Positions 1 through 8,852 of a DNA stretch of 32,110 nucleotides are shown in pieces. The stretch spans positions 1-32,110 of the forward strand of contig JAGGYQ010000075.1 of the NCBI GenBank assembly GCA_021162425.1. Direction: 5' to 3'. This DNA is from Candidatus Aenigmatarchaeota archaeon. GTDB lineage: Archaea > Aenigmatarchaeota > Aenigmatarchaeia > QMZP01 > QMZT01. The notes below the pieces were generated by a model. It did not search any database, was not told where the DNA came from, and was given only the letters and a program-made list of their open reading frames with translations. Every line of letters begins with the position of its first letter. The first letter of the stretch is position 1. The translations under genes were made by a program, and so were the position numbers.

Positions 1-1
1 A

Positions 2-1009
2 AAAGACTTCAACAAAGAAATAGCCAAATTCAGACCAGAATTCCTCAGCGCAATATCTTCGCTCGAAAACTCACTCGAAAAACTTGACATCCAAAAATCA
101 CAAGAAATCAAAACCTCAACAAACCTGGTAGCCGATACGTTAAGCGAGAGGATTGAGAAGTTTATGAAAGATGTTGAAATCAGAGAAAAAGAGCGAGAAT
201 CAAGACTCAAGAGAATATCAAAAGAATTAAGCGAGATGGAAGGCAAGATTAAGGGGCAAATAGAAAAGAAGAATATGGCCAGGGAGGAGAGAATTGGCAG
301 AACATTAGAGAAGTTTGAAAGAATTTTTGATAAGAAAATAGCTGATTCGCAGAAGCTGTCGGAAAGCAGAATTGAAAGTATTGAAAGAAGTTTATCTTCC
401 ATTAAGAAGGAGAAAATTGACGAACTTGATTCGAAGGTGAATGTTCTGCAAAAGAGTTTAGAGCTGGTGAAAGGCAATTTTGACGAGATAATTGAAAAAC
501 TGAGAGAAGAATTCAGAGATATCGCCGAAAAGAATTCAGAAGAAATCAAAAAACTTTCAGAAAATATTTCGTCTGAAACGAGAAAATTCTTCACAGCAAA
601 AGGTGAAGTTGAAGACAGAGTAAGAATAATTGACGAAAAAATAGCTACCATCGACAAAACAAAGGAAGAAGTGAAGAGTGAATTGATGAAAGAAAACGCT
701 GCATGGATTGAAGGAAAACTTAACGCGGTATTGAGTAATATAATTAAAGATTTAAAGTCGAACCTAACTGAGCTCAGAAAATCCCAGAAAGAAGAAATAC
801 GTGCCACGAAAGCAGAATTATCATCGCTGAAAAAGAGCATTGAGAAAACAAATCAGAGAATTTCATCACTTAAGGCGAGCGTCACCGACCTCAAAAAACA
901 GCACGCTGAAACCCAGAGAAAGGTGGCAGCAATCGATAGAAGGATAGAGGAAATCGAAAAAGAGAAAGAGGAACAGATAGATGAATTGCTTGAGCAGGTG
1001 GAATCGTGA
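2..1009 (+). CDS. Long coiled-coil protein, 5'-truncated by window edge
   Basis: Reading frame 2 is open from the window edge (KDFNKEIAKFRPEFLSAISS...) into the 164..1009 ORF; K/E-rich heptad-like composition throughout. Confidence 0.8.
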   Translation, partial: KDFNKEIAKFRPEFLSAISSLENSLEKLDIQKSQEIKTSTNLVADTLSERIEKFMKDVEIREKERESRLKRISKELSEMEGKIKGQIEKKNMAREERIGRTLEKFERIFDKKIADSQKLSESRIESIERSLSSIKKEKIDELDSKVNVLQKSLELVKGNFDEIIEKLREEFRDIAEKNSEEIKKLSENISSETRKFFTAKGEVEDRVRIIDEKIATIDKTKEEVKSELMKENAAWIEGKLNAVLSNIIKDLKSNLTELRKSQKEEIRATKAELSSLKKSIEKTNQRISSLKASVTDLKKQHAETQRKVAAIDRRIEEIEKEKEEQIDELLEQVES

Positions 1010-1980
1010 ATGGCAAGATGCAGCTGTTAAAGTCAAAGATAGAGGAAATAAAAAAGGAGAGGGACGAAATTAAAAAAGCCTATGAAACTCTTTCAGGCGA
1101 AATAGAGAAATCAGTTAATTCAAATACTCAGGATTTGTCCAAAATAAAAGGAGATATAAACAGTTTCAAGGAAAAGTTTGACGATTTTGTCGCTTCTTTC
1201 AAATTGTTCAAAAAAGACCTAGAAAAAAACAAAAAGAAAATCCGTGAGCACGGCGACAAATTTTCATCTCTGGACAAAGCCATAGAATCATTAGGGACGA
1301 GCATTAAAAAATTGAGAAATGATTTCTCGCTACTTGAAAAAAAATTGATGGAGAGTCTTGCAGTTTACGAAGAGAAGATAAACACATCTCTGGTCAGACT
1401 TGACAATCTCAGAACGACGGTTGATGAAAAGCTAAAATCATTTAATATTTACATGAACGAGAAAGATGCAGAGTTTAAGAAAATAGAAGCTGATGCATCT
1501 AAGAGAATAGACACCCTCAACATTGAGAAGGAGAGTTTAAAAAAGGACATAGAGGATATAACTTCAGACATACGCGACCTAAGAGACCAGATTGACTCGA
1601 TGGAGGAGAGAGAATCCTCATTGGACGACGGAATCAAAGAAACCAAAATCGAAATAGAAAACCTGAAGGGTTTGTTGAGGACATCTTTTGCTGAATTGGA
1701 GAGCAAACAGAGAATATTCGAAGAGGCGGTTGTCTCAAAACTAAACGATGCGAACAATAAAATTGTGGATAAACTTGCAGAAAACGAGTCTAAAGTCAAT
1801 GATTTAATTTCGCAACAGAAACAGGAGTTAAGTTCATTTAAAGAACATATGACACAATTCATAAATGAATTTGTCGAGAATTATGAAAAGAGGTTCAATG
1901 TATTGAAAGAGAGCATAGATGAGCTGGTTGATAAGATAGAAAGCAAAACAAAACAGCAGCGTGCAATGATTTTCGAATGA
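1006..1980 (+). CDS. Coiled-coil protein, second of a tandem pair
   Basis: 324-aa K/E-rich ORF; GTG start overlaps the previous stop (GTGA), implying coupled translation. Confidence 0.8.
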   Translation: MNGKMQLLKSKIEEIKKERDEIKKAYETLSGEIEKSVNSNTQDLSKIKGDINSFKEKFDDFVASFKLFKKDLEKNKKKIREHGDKFSSLDKAIESLGTSIKKLRNDFSLLEKKLMESLAVYEEKINTSLVRLDNLRTTVDEKLKSFNIYMNEKDAEFKKIEADASKRIDTLNIEKESLKKDIEDITSDIRDLRDQIDSMEERESSLDDGIKETKIEIENLKGLLRTSFAELESKQRIFEEAVVSKLNDANNKIVDKLAENESKVNDLISQQKQELSSFKEHMTQFINEFVENYEKRFNVLKESIDELVDKIESKTKQQRAMIFE

Positions 1981-2013
1981 CACGATTTATAAATAAATTG
2001 GTTAAAACATATT

Positions 2014-2322
2014 ATGAAGGTTTTCCTTTTTGTTTCATCCAAATGTCCGCATTGTCCCAAGGCAGAGAGAATTATGGATATGGTTTTGCCTGAATATAGA
2101 GAATACGATATTTTGTTCAGGAAAGTCAGGATGAAGACAGAGTTTGGCAAAGGACTCTCAACCAGATACAATGTGATGGGGACGCCGACTATATTGTTCG
2201 CAGATGATAACGGAGACGAAATAGATAGAATTGTGGGTGTTCCGAGCAAGGATACATTAAGGAAGAGGCTGGAAAAAAGTCTGGGCTTGAAAAAGTCATT
2301 CCTTGACAGAATATTTGGGTGA
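2014..2322 (+). CDS. Thioredoxin/glutaredoxin-like protein with CPHC active site
   Basis: MKVFLFVSSKCPHCPKAE and a cis-Pro motif MGTPTILF; TATA-like tttataaataaat about 25 nt upstream. Confidence 0.85.
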   Translation: MKVFLFVSSKCPHCPKAERIMDMVLPEYREYDILFRKVRMKTEFGKGLSTRYNVMGTPTILFADDNGDEIDRIVGVPSKDTLRKRLEKSLGLKKSFLDRIFG

Positions 2323-2672
2323 TTAATACGCCGATATTTGCATGCAAGAAAATAGATAAAGAGAACTTGCTTAGATGTTCACTCGGGTTGAATAAGACGG
2401 AATATAAGGTTTTTGTATTTTTGTTTGCAAATGACAGATGGTTTAAAGTTTCCAGTATAGCCAGGCATATGAACCTCGATAGGACAAGCATACAGAAAGC
2501 TGTTAAAAAGCTTGTTGCCAAAAATTTGGTGGTAAGGATTCAGAAAAACATTGTCAAAGGCGGTTATGTTTATTTCTACAGAGCCAACCAAAAAGATATG
2601 ATTAAAAGCAACATATTGCGTATAATTCATGAATGGTGTGAGAGTATTGTAAAGGAAATTGAGATGATGTGA
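2319..2672 (+). CDS. Winged-helix (MarR/TrmB-like) transcriptional regulator
   Basis: HTH-like LNKTEYKVFVFLFANDRWFKVSSIARHMNLDRTSIQKAVKKLVAKNLV; GTGA overlap with upstream gene. Confidence 0.7.
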   Translation: MINTPIFACKKIDKENLLRCSLGLNKTEYKVFVFLFANDRWFKVSSIARHMNLDRTSIQKAVKKLVAKNLVVRIQKNIVKGGYVYFYRANQKDMIKSNILRIIHEWCESIVKEIEMM

Positions 2673-2962
2673 ACATGAGCAAAAACTGCGTTTACAGTTT
2701 GCTAAAAAAAGTTCCGAAAGGAAAAGTTACGACATACAAAGAGCTTGCGAAAGCGTGTGGTTTGCATCCGAGAGTTGTGGGCATGTTCATGCGGATAAAC
2801 CAAGACCCTGAAAACATACCATGCTACAAAGTTATACATTCGGATGGAAGAGTCGGTGGTTATTCCAAAGGTGTCGAGAAAAAGATAGAGCTTTTGAAAA
2901 AAGACGGGATAGAGATTAAAAACAGCAGGATAAATCTCAAAAAATACCTTTTCAAGTTTTAA
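2669..2962 (+). CDS. Minimal methylated-DNA-protein-cysteine methyltransferase (C-terminal domain only)
   Basis: KVPKGKVTTYKELAKACG...RINQDPENIPCYKVIHSDGRVGGYSKG; PCYKV corresponds to canonical PCHRV with the acceptor Cys kept. Confidence 0.85.
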   Translation: MNMSKNCVYSLLKKVPKGKVTTYKELAKACGLHPRVVGMFMRINQDPENIPCYKVIHSDGRVGGYSKGVEKKIELLKKDGIEIKNSRINLKKYLFKF

Positions 2963-2986
2963 AAATCGTGCCTTCAATTTCTAAAC

Positions 2987-3376
2987 ATGAAAAAGGGTTT
3001 GAAAATACCCAAGAAGGATGTTGTGATATTCGTTATAAGAGAGGTTATGAAGAGGCACAACGAAGTCAATTCTTTGAGTGAGTTGAAAGGATTTGTGGAT
3101 ACACGGCTGAAGAGGGTTGATCAGAATCTCTCGATATCAGGAAAACGGTTAAGAAGGATATTTTCCGAAATTTCAGATATGAAGATGATAATTGAAACAA
3201 AAAGAAGCAAAAAAGCATTTGATAGGTGCCCATCATGTTCGCATGTGCTCAAGATGATTTACACCAAAAACCTGAAAGGTAAGAAAATACTCTATAAACT
3301 TGTGTGCGAAAAGTGTGGATATTCTGCTGCAAATGGCAAATGGATGCCCAGAAGATACAGGTTTATTAAATTATAG
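2987..3376 (+). CDS. Zinc-ribbon protein of unknown function
   Basis: CPSCSHVLKM...LVCEKCGYSA four-Cys ribbon; 6-nt convergent overlap with the idi-2 stop. Confidence 0.65.
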   Translation: MKKGLKIPKKDVVIFVIREVMKRHNEVNSLSELKGFVDTRLKRVDQNLSISGKRLRRIFSEISDMKMIIETKRSKKAFDRCPSCSHVLKMIYTKNLKGKKILYKLVCEKCGYSAANGKWMPRRYRFIKL

Positions 3377-4381
3377 TTGATTATTATATTCGATTCTTAT
3401 CCTTCTCAATTCTTTCAAATCTTTGCATCCCAGAAGAACCATTATGTCCTTCATCTGCTCAATTATCTTTTCAAGATATTCTTTGACTTTTTTCCATGAT
3501 TGTGTAGCTGGTTTTAACAAGGGATATGCCATGCCCACGAGGTCAGCTCCTAATGACAATGCTTTTACAATATCTTCAGCAGTTCTCATACCACCGGAAG
3601 CTATTACAGGAATGTTTACAGTCTCCAACACATCCAGTAACGCTTCGGCCGTTGGTATCCCCCATTCCTCAATATGTGAGACATCTTTTTTACCTCTATA
3701 CTTTTCAACTTTAACCCATGAAGTTCCACCAGCACCTGCTATATCTATGGCTTTAACGCCAGCTTTAACAAGTTTGTAAGCAACATAACCTGATATACCA
3801 TGTCCAACCTCTTTTGCCACCACAGGAAACTTTGCAGATTTTGTAAGTATTTTTATATGTTTCAACACGTTCTTCCAGTTCGCGTCACCTTCTGGCTGCG
3901 CCAATTCTTGTGCAGGGTTTAAATGAATTGCCAAACCATCTGCATCTATTTCATACACGAGATTTTTTATATCATCAATTTTGTATTGAGGAAGCTGGAC
4001 GGCTCCTATGTTTCCGAGAAGAAATATGTTTGGTGCGACATCCCTTACATAATATGTTTTTTTGAGGGCATGATTTTCAAGCATTGCTCTTTGGGAACCA
4101 ACTCCCATTCCTATGCCTAATAACTCAGCGGCTTTTGCAAGATTTTTGTTTATCCTTTCACCTAATTTTGTTCCACCAGTCATTGCTTCTATGAAAAGTG
4201 GATAATCGAATTTTTTGCCTAAAAATTTTGTTGAAAGGTCTATTTCATCTCTGTCAATCTCTGGTAAAGCTATATGTTCGAATTCTATACATTCGAACCC
4301 GTTCGATTTCGAAAACTGAACATCTTTCGTTAAGCATATCCTTATGTGTTCGCCCTTCCTGGACTTCGTGAGAGAAGACAT
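3371..4381 (-). CDS. fni: Type 2 isopentenyl-diphosphate delta-isomerase (FMN-dependent)
   Basis: EAMTGGT, GVGSQRAML, LGNIGAVQL, AIHLNPAQE, KEVGHGIS, DIAGAGGTSW, ASGGMR motifs. Confidence 0.95.
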   Translation of the reverse strand: MSSLTKSRKGEHIRICLTKDVQFSKSNGFECIEFEHIALPEIDRDEIDLSTKFLGKKFDYPLFIEAMTGGTKLGERINKNLAKAAELLGIGMGVGSQRAMLENHALKKTYYVRDVAPNIFLLGNIGAVQLPQYKIDDIKNLVYEIDADGLAIHLNPAQELAQPEGDANWKNVLKHIKILTKSAKFPVVAKEVGHGISGYVAYKLVKAGVKAIDIAGAGGTSWVKVEKYRGKKDVSHIEEWGIPTAEALLDVLETVNIPVIASGGMRTAEDIVKALSLGADLVGMAYPLLKPATQSWKKVKEYLEKIIEQMKDIMVLLGCKDLKELRRIRIEYNNQL

Positions 4382-4422
4382 AATTATGAATTGTGATTGG
4401 ATTTAAAAATAGTTTTCATCCC

Positions 4423-5526
4423 TCAAAGCTTGCCTTTAAATCCCTCGACTAATTTGTCAAGCATATCCACGCTGTCGATTTTTTCGCCCCTTTCCCACTG
4501 CTCTTCAAAAATCTCCCTCTGTCTTCTTGCTTCTTCAGGATTTATCACCGTCAGATTGTGGGCAATCTTACTTTTCTGTTCCTTGTCTCTTACAGAATAC
4601 ACAACTCCCACATCCCCTATCAGCGTGGCAAGCCTCATTCTTAGGTTCTGCTCTCCTATCCTTATCTCAAATCTCTCCCCAAGCTGAAGGTATCCCGAAA
4701 GTATTTTCTTCGCCTCGTTCAGCATGCTGATGTATTTTATGAGATTCTTCGCTGTCCCTTCCCTGTTTGCTGAATATTTCCTCACCCTGTCCTTTCCTAA
4801 ATCCACCGACAACCTCAGCATCTCGAAATACGTCGGTCTCAACAGATTCTTTTTCAATATCAATACGCTGTCCTTGTATCTCAGCGGGTCGGCCTCTGTT
4901 GGAATTATAACACCAGGAGAAGTAGCTGTTATATCAACTTCTTTGTTCGACGGGAAGAGGTGGAATATGCCGAAATTCTCATAGGCTTCTGTGGAACTCT
5001 GACCGGGGTAAACAGTTTCTATGTTTGCGATGGACTCCCCGACTTTCCCGAGGAGTTCAAACCTTTTCGTTAGTTCATTTTTGTTTTTTAGCTTCTCAGT
5101 CGCATTCGCAAAATACTTTTCATGAATTCTTTTCAATTCTTCACTTTCCTTTTGTAGCAGGGGAGGGTCTGTGTAAATTTTCTTTTCCTCCCCGTTCGGA
5201 TAATTTTCTATATAACCTTCCAGCATTCTCGCTATTGTGAACATCCTTGTCAGAATGTGATTTAACGGACCTTTGACCGTTCTGCTCTTTCCATCGTATA
5301 TGCCCATTAACTCGAAGAACTCATCCGGTTCCCATGAGATTTCGATAACAGGATCGAACATCTCCCTCGCTTCCGTAACCTCGTGGAGACTCGAGGGGAC
5401 AGGTTTGTACCTTGGATTCTTCTGTAATTTCGAAAGATAGTCACCAACGATTTTTCCCGTCTCATCAATAATCTTGACTTGATAGAGTCCGTTTAAAAGT
5501 TCGGTCACTTTCTCCGTGTATATCAT
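4423..5526 (-). CDS. Conserved-looking protein of unknown function within isoprenoid cluster
   Basis: Uninterrupted 367-aa ORF between IPK and idi-2, same strand, about 30-40 nt spacers; no family recognised. Confidence 0.75.
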   Translation of the reverse strand: MIYTEKVTELLNGLYQVKIIDETGKIVGDYLSKLQKNPRYKPVPSSLHEVTEAREMFDPVIEISWEPDEFFELMGIYDGKSRTVKGPLNHILTRMFTIARMLEGYIENYPNGEEKKIYTDPPLLQKESEELKRIHEKYFANATEKLKNKNELTKRFELLGKVGESIANIETVYPGQSSTEAYENFGIFHLFPSNKEVDITATSPGVIIPTEADPLRYKDSVLILKKNLLRPTYFEMLRLSVDLGKDRVRKYSANREGTAKNLIKYISMLNEAKKILSGYLQLGERFEIRIGEQNLRMRLATLIGDVGVVYSVRDKEQKSKIAHNLTVINPEEARRQREIFEEQWERGEKIDSVDMLDKLVEGFKGKL

Positions 5527-5556
5527 TTCATTTAGTTTTCACAAACCTTTAAATAT

Positions 5557-6333
5557 CTAACCCCTCACAATCGTCCCCAGCCCCCTTTCTCCGAGGAGTG
5601 ATTTTTTCAGAATTCCCGGCTTCAGACCATTTATTATCTCGGTCTCCACACCCATCCCGAGCGATTTCTTGACTTTTGTCACCATCCCGCCCGTCACATC
5701 CGCGATTCCGTCAGAGGACGAGAGCAGGTTTTCAATATCCCTGAAATTCACCCGGGTTATTTCCTTTATTACCCTCCCTTCCGGGTCAAGAACTCCGTCC
5801 GTCTTGCCCGCCATTATTATCCTTTCCGGTTTCAGCTTCTCTGCCAGAAACCTGAATATTTCTTCCGTTGAAATAATACAGCATCCCTTTCCCAAATCGA
5901 AACACACATCTCCGTACGGAACGGGGATGAGACCACTGGACAGCGAAAGTTCAATGGGTTTCGTGTACCATTCGATAATTTTATCGTTCCTGGCTATGCA
6001 GGAAGCGGACGGCTGAACCGAAAAGGCCTTTTCCCCCGCTTCTATCAGAGAAGAAACAATTATCCTGTTTAACCTTGCAGCATCATCCGCAACCTTTGAA
6101 AACCCTTCCCAGCTTTTCTCGTTTATAATCCCTTTGTGGGTTTCATATCTGCTCGCGGAAACATGCGGGAAACTCCCTCCCCCGTGCCCGACAAGCAGCA
6201 GGAAATCCCGTTCGCTCTTCGCTTCATGTATTTCCCTGCACACCCGTTTCAGAACGGATTCCCTCACGGTGTACGGTCTGGACTTATCGGTTATGAGCGA
6301 ACCGCCAAGTTTCAGGAACACAAGGTTTTTCAT
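5557..6333 (-). CDS. ipk: Isopentenyl phosphate kinase (amino acid kinase superfamily)
   Basis: From internal ATG at 6333: MKNLVFLKLGGSLITDKS...LLVGHGGGSFPHVSA...DVTGGMVTKV; the GHGGGSFGH-like His motif is typical of IPK. ORF-track start at 6474 looks over-extended. Confidence 0.9.
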   Translation of the reverse strand: MKNLVFLKLGGSLITDKSRPYTVRESVLKRVCREIHEAKSERDFLLLVGHGGGSFPHVSASRYETHKGIINEKSWEGFSKVADDAARLNRIIVSSLIEAGEKAFSVQPSASCIARNDKIIEWYTKPIELSLSSGLIPVPYGDVCFDLGKGCCIISTEEIFRFLAEKLKPERIIMAGKTDGVLDPEGRVIKEITRVNFRDIENLLSSSDGIADVTGGMVTKVKKSLGMGVETEIINGLKPGILKKSLLGERGLGTIVRG

Positions 6334-6379
6334 AATTAAAGAAGGTAATAAAATATTTTTAAAGTTTTTGTCCATTAAA

Positions 6380-7273
6380 ATGATTATGCCGTACATCATC
6401 ACGAACCCGAAGAGGTACAGAGGAGCAATAATACTCGACCACGACGGTGTGATAGTGAAGAATAGGTCTACCACACTCCTCGCTGAAAATTATGATGCGG
6501 ACCCGAACGTGTTTTTGGAGAGGATGATCGAGGAATACAGGGGACTTGATATCAAAGGCTACCTTTCCTCGTTTCTCGAGAAGAGGAATTTGAAAAAACT
6601 GGAAAACCTTGGGCAGCTCGGAGCGTTCATAACTGATCTGAGACATGTTTACGTAAAGGACGAGGAAAAATTCGGGAGGAAGGACACAGTCCGCTGGAAA
6701 AACGCGATTCTTCAGGGACTCGAGATAGGCAAATTGGTTGATATAATGAAGAATAAAGCGAAGAGGACGCCGGGTTTGAAGGAGGCGGTTGAGGAAGCGA
6801 AGGAAAATGAATATATCATCACCATATTCTCCAACAGCATCCAGCCCGTTATAGACGTAAGCGTGAAGATGAATAACATAGATTACGGAAAAGCGAACGG
6901 TGTGTGGATAGAGGAGCCCGAAGGGATGAAAAGACCGTACATTCCCCTTCTGGATCTCGAGTCTTATGAGTGTAAACTCACAGGGGAGGTCATAAAGATA
7001 AAGAACAACAAACTCATAAAGGAATTCCTGGAGAAGAACAACATAGGGCTGAATAATGTGATAGTTGTTGATGACACCACAAAAGATGAGATTGGTCTGG
7101 AGATTATGAAGGAGGGAGGCATATACCTCGGCTTCTGCCCGCCCGGAGGTCTATACAGTCAGGAGTACGCGGAGGAATTCAGAAGGAAAAACATACCCGT
7201 AATAACAGAGGACAACCTGGGGATAGTGGGCGAGGTGACGAAAAACAGGCAGATTATCGAACATCTGCGTTAG
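6380..7273 (+). CDS. HAD-superfamily hydrolase
   Basis: From ATG at 6380: AIILDHDGVIV (motif I), TIFSNS (motif II), VIVVDDTTKDEIG (motif IV). The ORF-track extension to 6134 is antisense to IPK. Confidence 0.8.
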   Translation: MIMPYIITNPKRYRGAIILDHDGVIVKNRSTTLLAENYDADPNVFLERMIEEYRGLDIKGYLSSFLEKRNLKKLENLGQLGAFITDLRHVYVKDEEKFGRKDTVRWKNAILQGLEIGKLVDIMKNKAKRTPGLKEAVEEAKENEYIITIFSNSIQPVIDVSVKMNNIDYGKANGVWIEEPEGMKRPYIPLLDLESYECKLTGEVIKIKNNKLIKEFLEKNNIGLNNVIVVDDTTKDEIGLEIMKEGGIYLGFCPPGGLYSQEYAEEFRRKNIPVITEDNLGIVGEVTKNRQIIEHLR

Positions 7274-7303
7274 ACCTTTTTAAACAGGAATCAAATAATT
7301 TTT

Positions 7304-8119
7304 ATGAACAAAAAAATTCTTGCCGTATCTTTCGAAGGAGTTATCAATCACGGGGTCTACGAGTGCTGTGTGGTTTCACTGAATGCATACCACAGGATTT
7401 CAAAGGAGAGTTTTTTCAGGAGACACATGAAACCGAAGGAAATTGAACTGATGAAGAACACACTCGTCGTGAGGGGATTCGTTCTGTTCAGACCTCTGGT
7501 TTCAAGGGCTGAGGATTACTTCCTTGTCCTGAAAATGATAGAGGGTGATGTGGACGGGATTTACGAACTCCTGGTTTCGGAATCGAGAGACAAGTTCGAA
7601 ACGTTTCTCAGAAGATTCGAGATACTGAAGAGGGAAACCCCGGAGAATATCCTGAGAAATTTTCATGAGAACTTTTACCGTGAGAGGAGGAGGCTGAGAG
7701 AACGGAATCCAGAAGCATGGCTCACCCTCCAGAAGCCGATCGAAGAGAATATAAACGAATTGAGGAAGTTATCGAAAAAATTTGTGATATACGTAACGAC
7801 AAACAAGGACAAGGAAACATGCCTGCTCCTTCTCAGGAGATATGGAGTGGATTTCGTTAAGGAGACGAACGTGCTCCCGAAAGAGGACGGAGATGTAAAA
7901 GACAAGATTGGTCTCATCCTGAAAAGGGAGAATGTGACTCCTGAGAAAATTTTCCTGATAGACGATATCTTTCACAGAGACCTTGCAGAGATCAAAAACA
8001 GAGGGGTTAACGTCTTCCTTATAAGAGGAGGTTATTCCTTTCCCTGGGACGTGGAAAGGGCGGAAGCGAACGGGATCGGAATTCTGGAGAGAGGAAATTT
8101 TGTTAACGGACTGATCTGA
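7304..8119 (+). CDS. HAD-fold protein with degenerate catalytic motif I
   Basis: ILAVSFEGVINHG at motif I (no Asp nucleophile), IYVTTNKD, IFLIDDIFHRDLAEIKNRGVNVFLIRGGY. Confidence 0.75.
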   Translation: MNKKILAVSFEGVINHGVYECCVVSLNAYHRISKESFFRRHMKPKEIELMKNTLVVRGFVLFRPLVSRAEDYFLVLKMIEGDVDGIYELLVSESRDKFETFLRRFEILKRETPENILRNFHENFYRERRRLRERNPEAWLTLQKPIEENINELRKLSKKFVIYVTTNKDKETCLLLLRRYGVDFVKETNVLPKEDGDVKDKIGLILKRENVTPEKIFLIDDIFHRDLAEIKNRGVNVFLIRGGYSFPWDVERAEANGIGILERGNFVNGLI

Positions 8120-8852
8120 AGTATCCTGCGATTTCGGACACATCCCTGAATATATAGTCAGGATTTTCCTTTTCGAGAAATCTTTTAGTTCCCATCCCGC
8201 ACAAGACAGCGATTGATACGCATCCTGCCTTCTTGGCAGACCTTATATCTATTTCCGTGTCCCCCACAAACGCCGATTCTTTTGGCGGGATATTTATGTG
8301 TTTGCACGCCTTTACTATACCGCCCGCCTTGTCTGCATACGCCTCTCCTATCACGACCTCGAAAAAATCACCTACATTTTCCTCCAGCCATTTCCTTGTG
8401 AATTCCGCTTTCGTCACCGTTACAGCCCCTATCTTATAACCTTTCCTGTGAAGAACCTTTGCGCCCCTCACAGATGGTTCTATCGTCTTCATGAGATGTT
8501 TTGATCGGTAAAAGATGGATTTTACATGTCCGGAAAGTTTGTCTAGGAATTCTTGGTCGCACGTGTATTTCTTCTTCAGGGAATTAACAAAACTTACAGG
8601 ATTGTTTCTATCCAAAATCTCCTCCACACTCCTGTTATCTCTGATTATATAGAACAACGCCTCTGCGAGCTGGGGGAAATCGTTGAACTCCTTGAAGGCC
8701 ATGAGATGCCATGTTTCACTCGGGGAAAACGGGAATGAAAGTCCGTATTTTTCGAATGCCTCCCTCAGGGCGAAATTTATGGCTCTGGACGAATCCCTAA
8801 ACACACCACCAACATCGAAAATAAACGCCTTTATCTTACTCAATCTCCACAC
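8103..8852 (-). CDS. HAD-superfamily phosphatase (phosphoglycolate phosphatase-like)
   Basis: KAFIFDVGGVFRDSS, GAVTVT, FVGDTEIDIRSAKKAGC; 17-nt convergent overlap with the upstream + HAD gene. Confidence 0.85.
   Translation of the reverse strand: MWRLSKIKAFIFDVGGVFRDSSRAINFALREAFEKYGLSFPFSPSETWHLMAFKEFNDFPQLAEALFYIIRDNRSVEEILDRNNPVSFVNSLKKKYTCDQEFLDKLSGHVKSIFYRSKHLMKTIEPSVRGAKVLHRKGYKIGAVTVTKAEFTRKWLEENVGDFFEVVIGEAYADKAGGIVKACKHINIPPKESAFVGDTEIDIRSAKKAGCVSIAVLCGMGTKRFLEKENPDYIFRDVSEIAGYFRSVR

Noticed and set aside
1449-2249. Minus-strand ORFs 1449..1862 and 1881..2249
   Set aside because: Antisense shadows of the coiled-coil and thioredoxin-like genes; serine/leucine-rich low-complexity translations with no motifs.
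3423-5240. Plus-strand ORFs opposite idi-2 and the 367-aa gene
   Set aside because: Fully antisense to well-supported CDS; no independent start signals or motifs.
6134-6379. N-terminal 82 codons of the 6134..7273 ORF
   Set aside because: Antisense to IPK; the HAD fold begins at MIMPYIITNPKRYRGAIILDHDG (6380).
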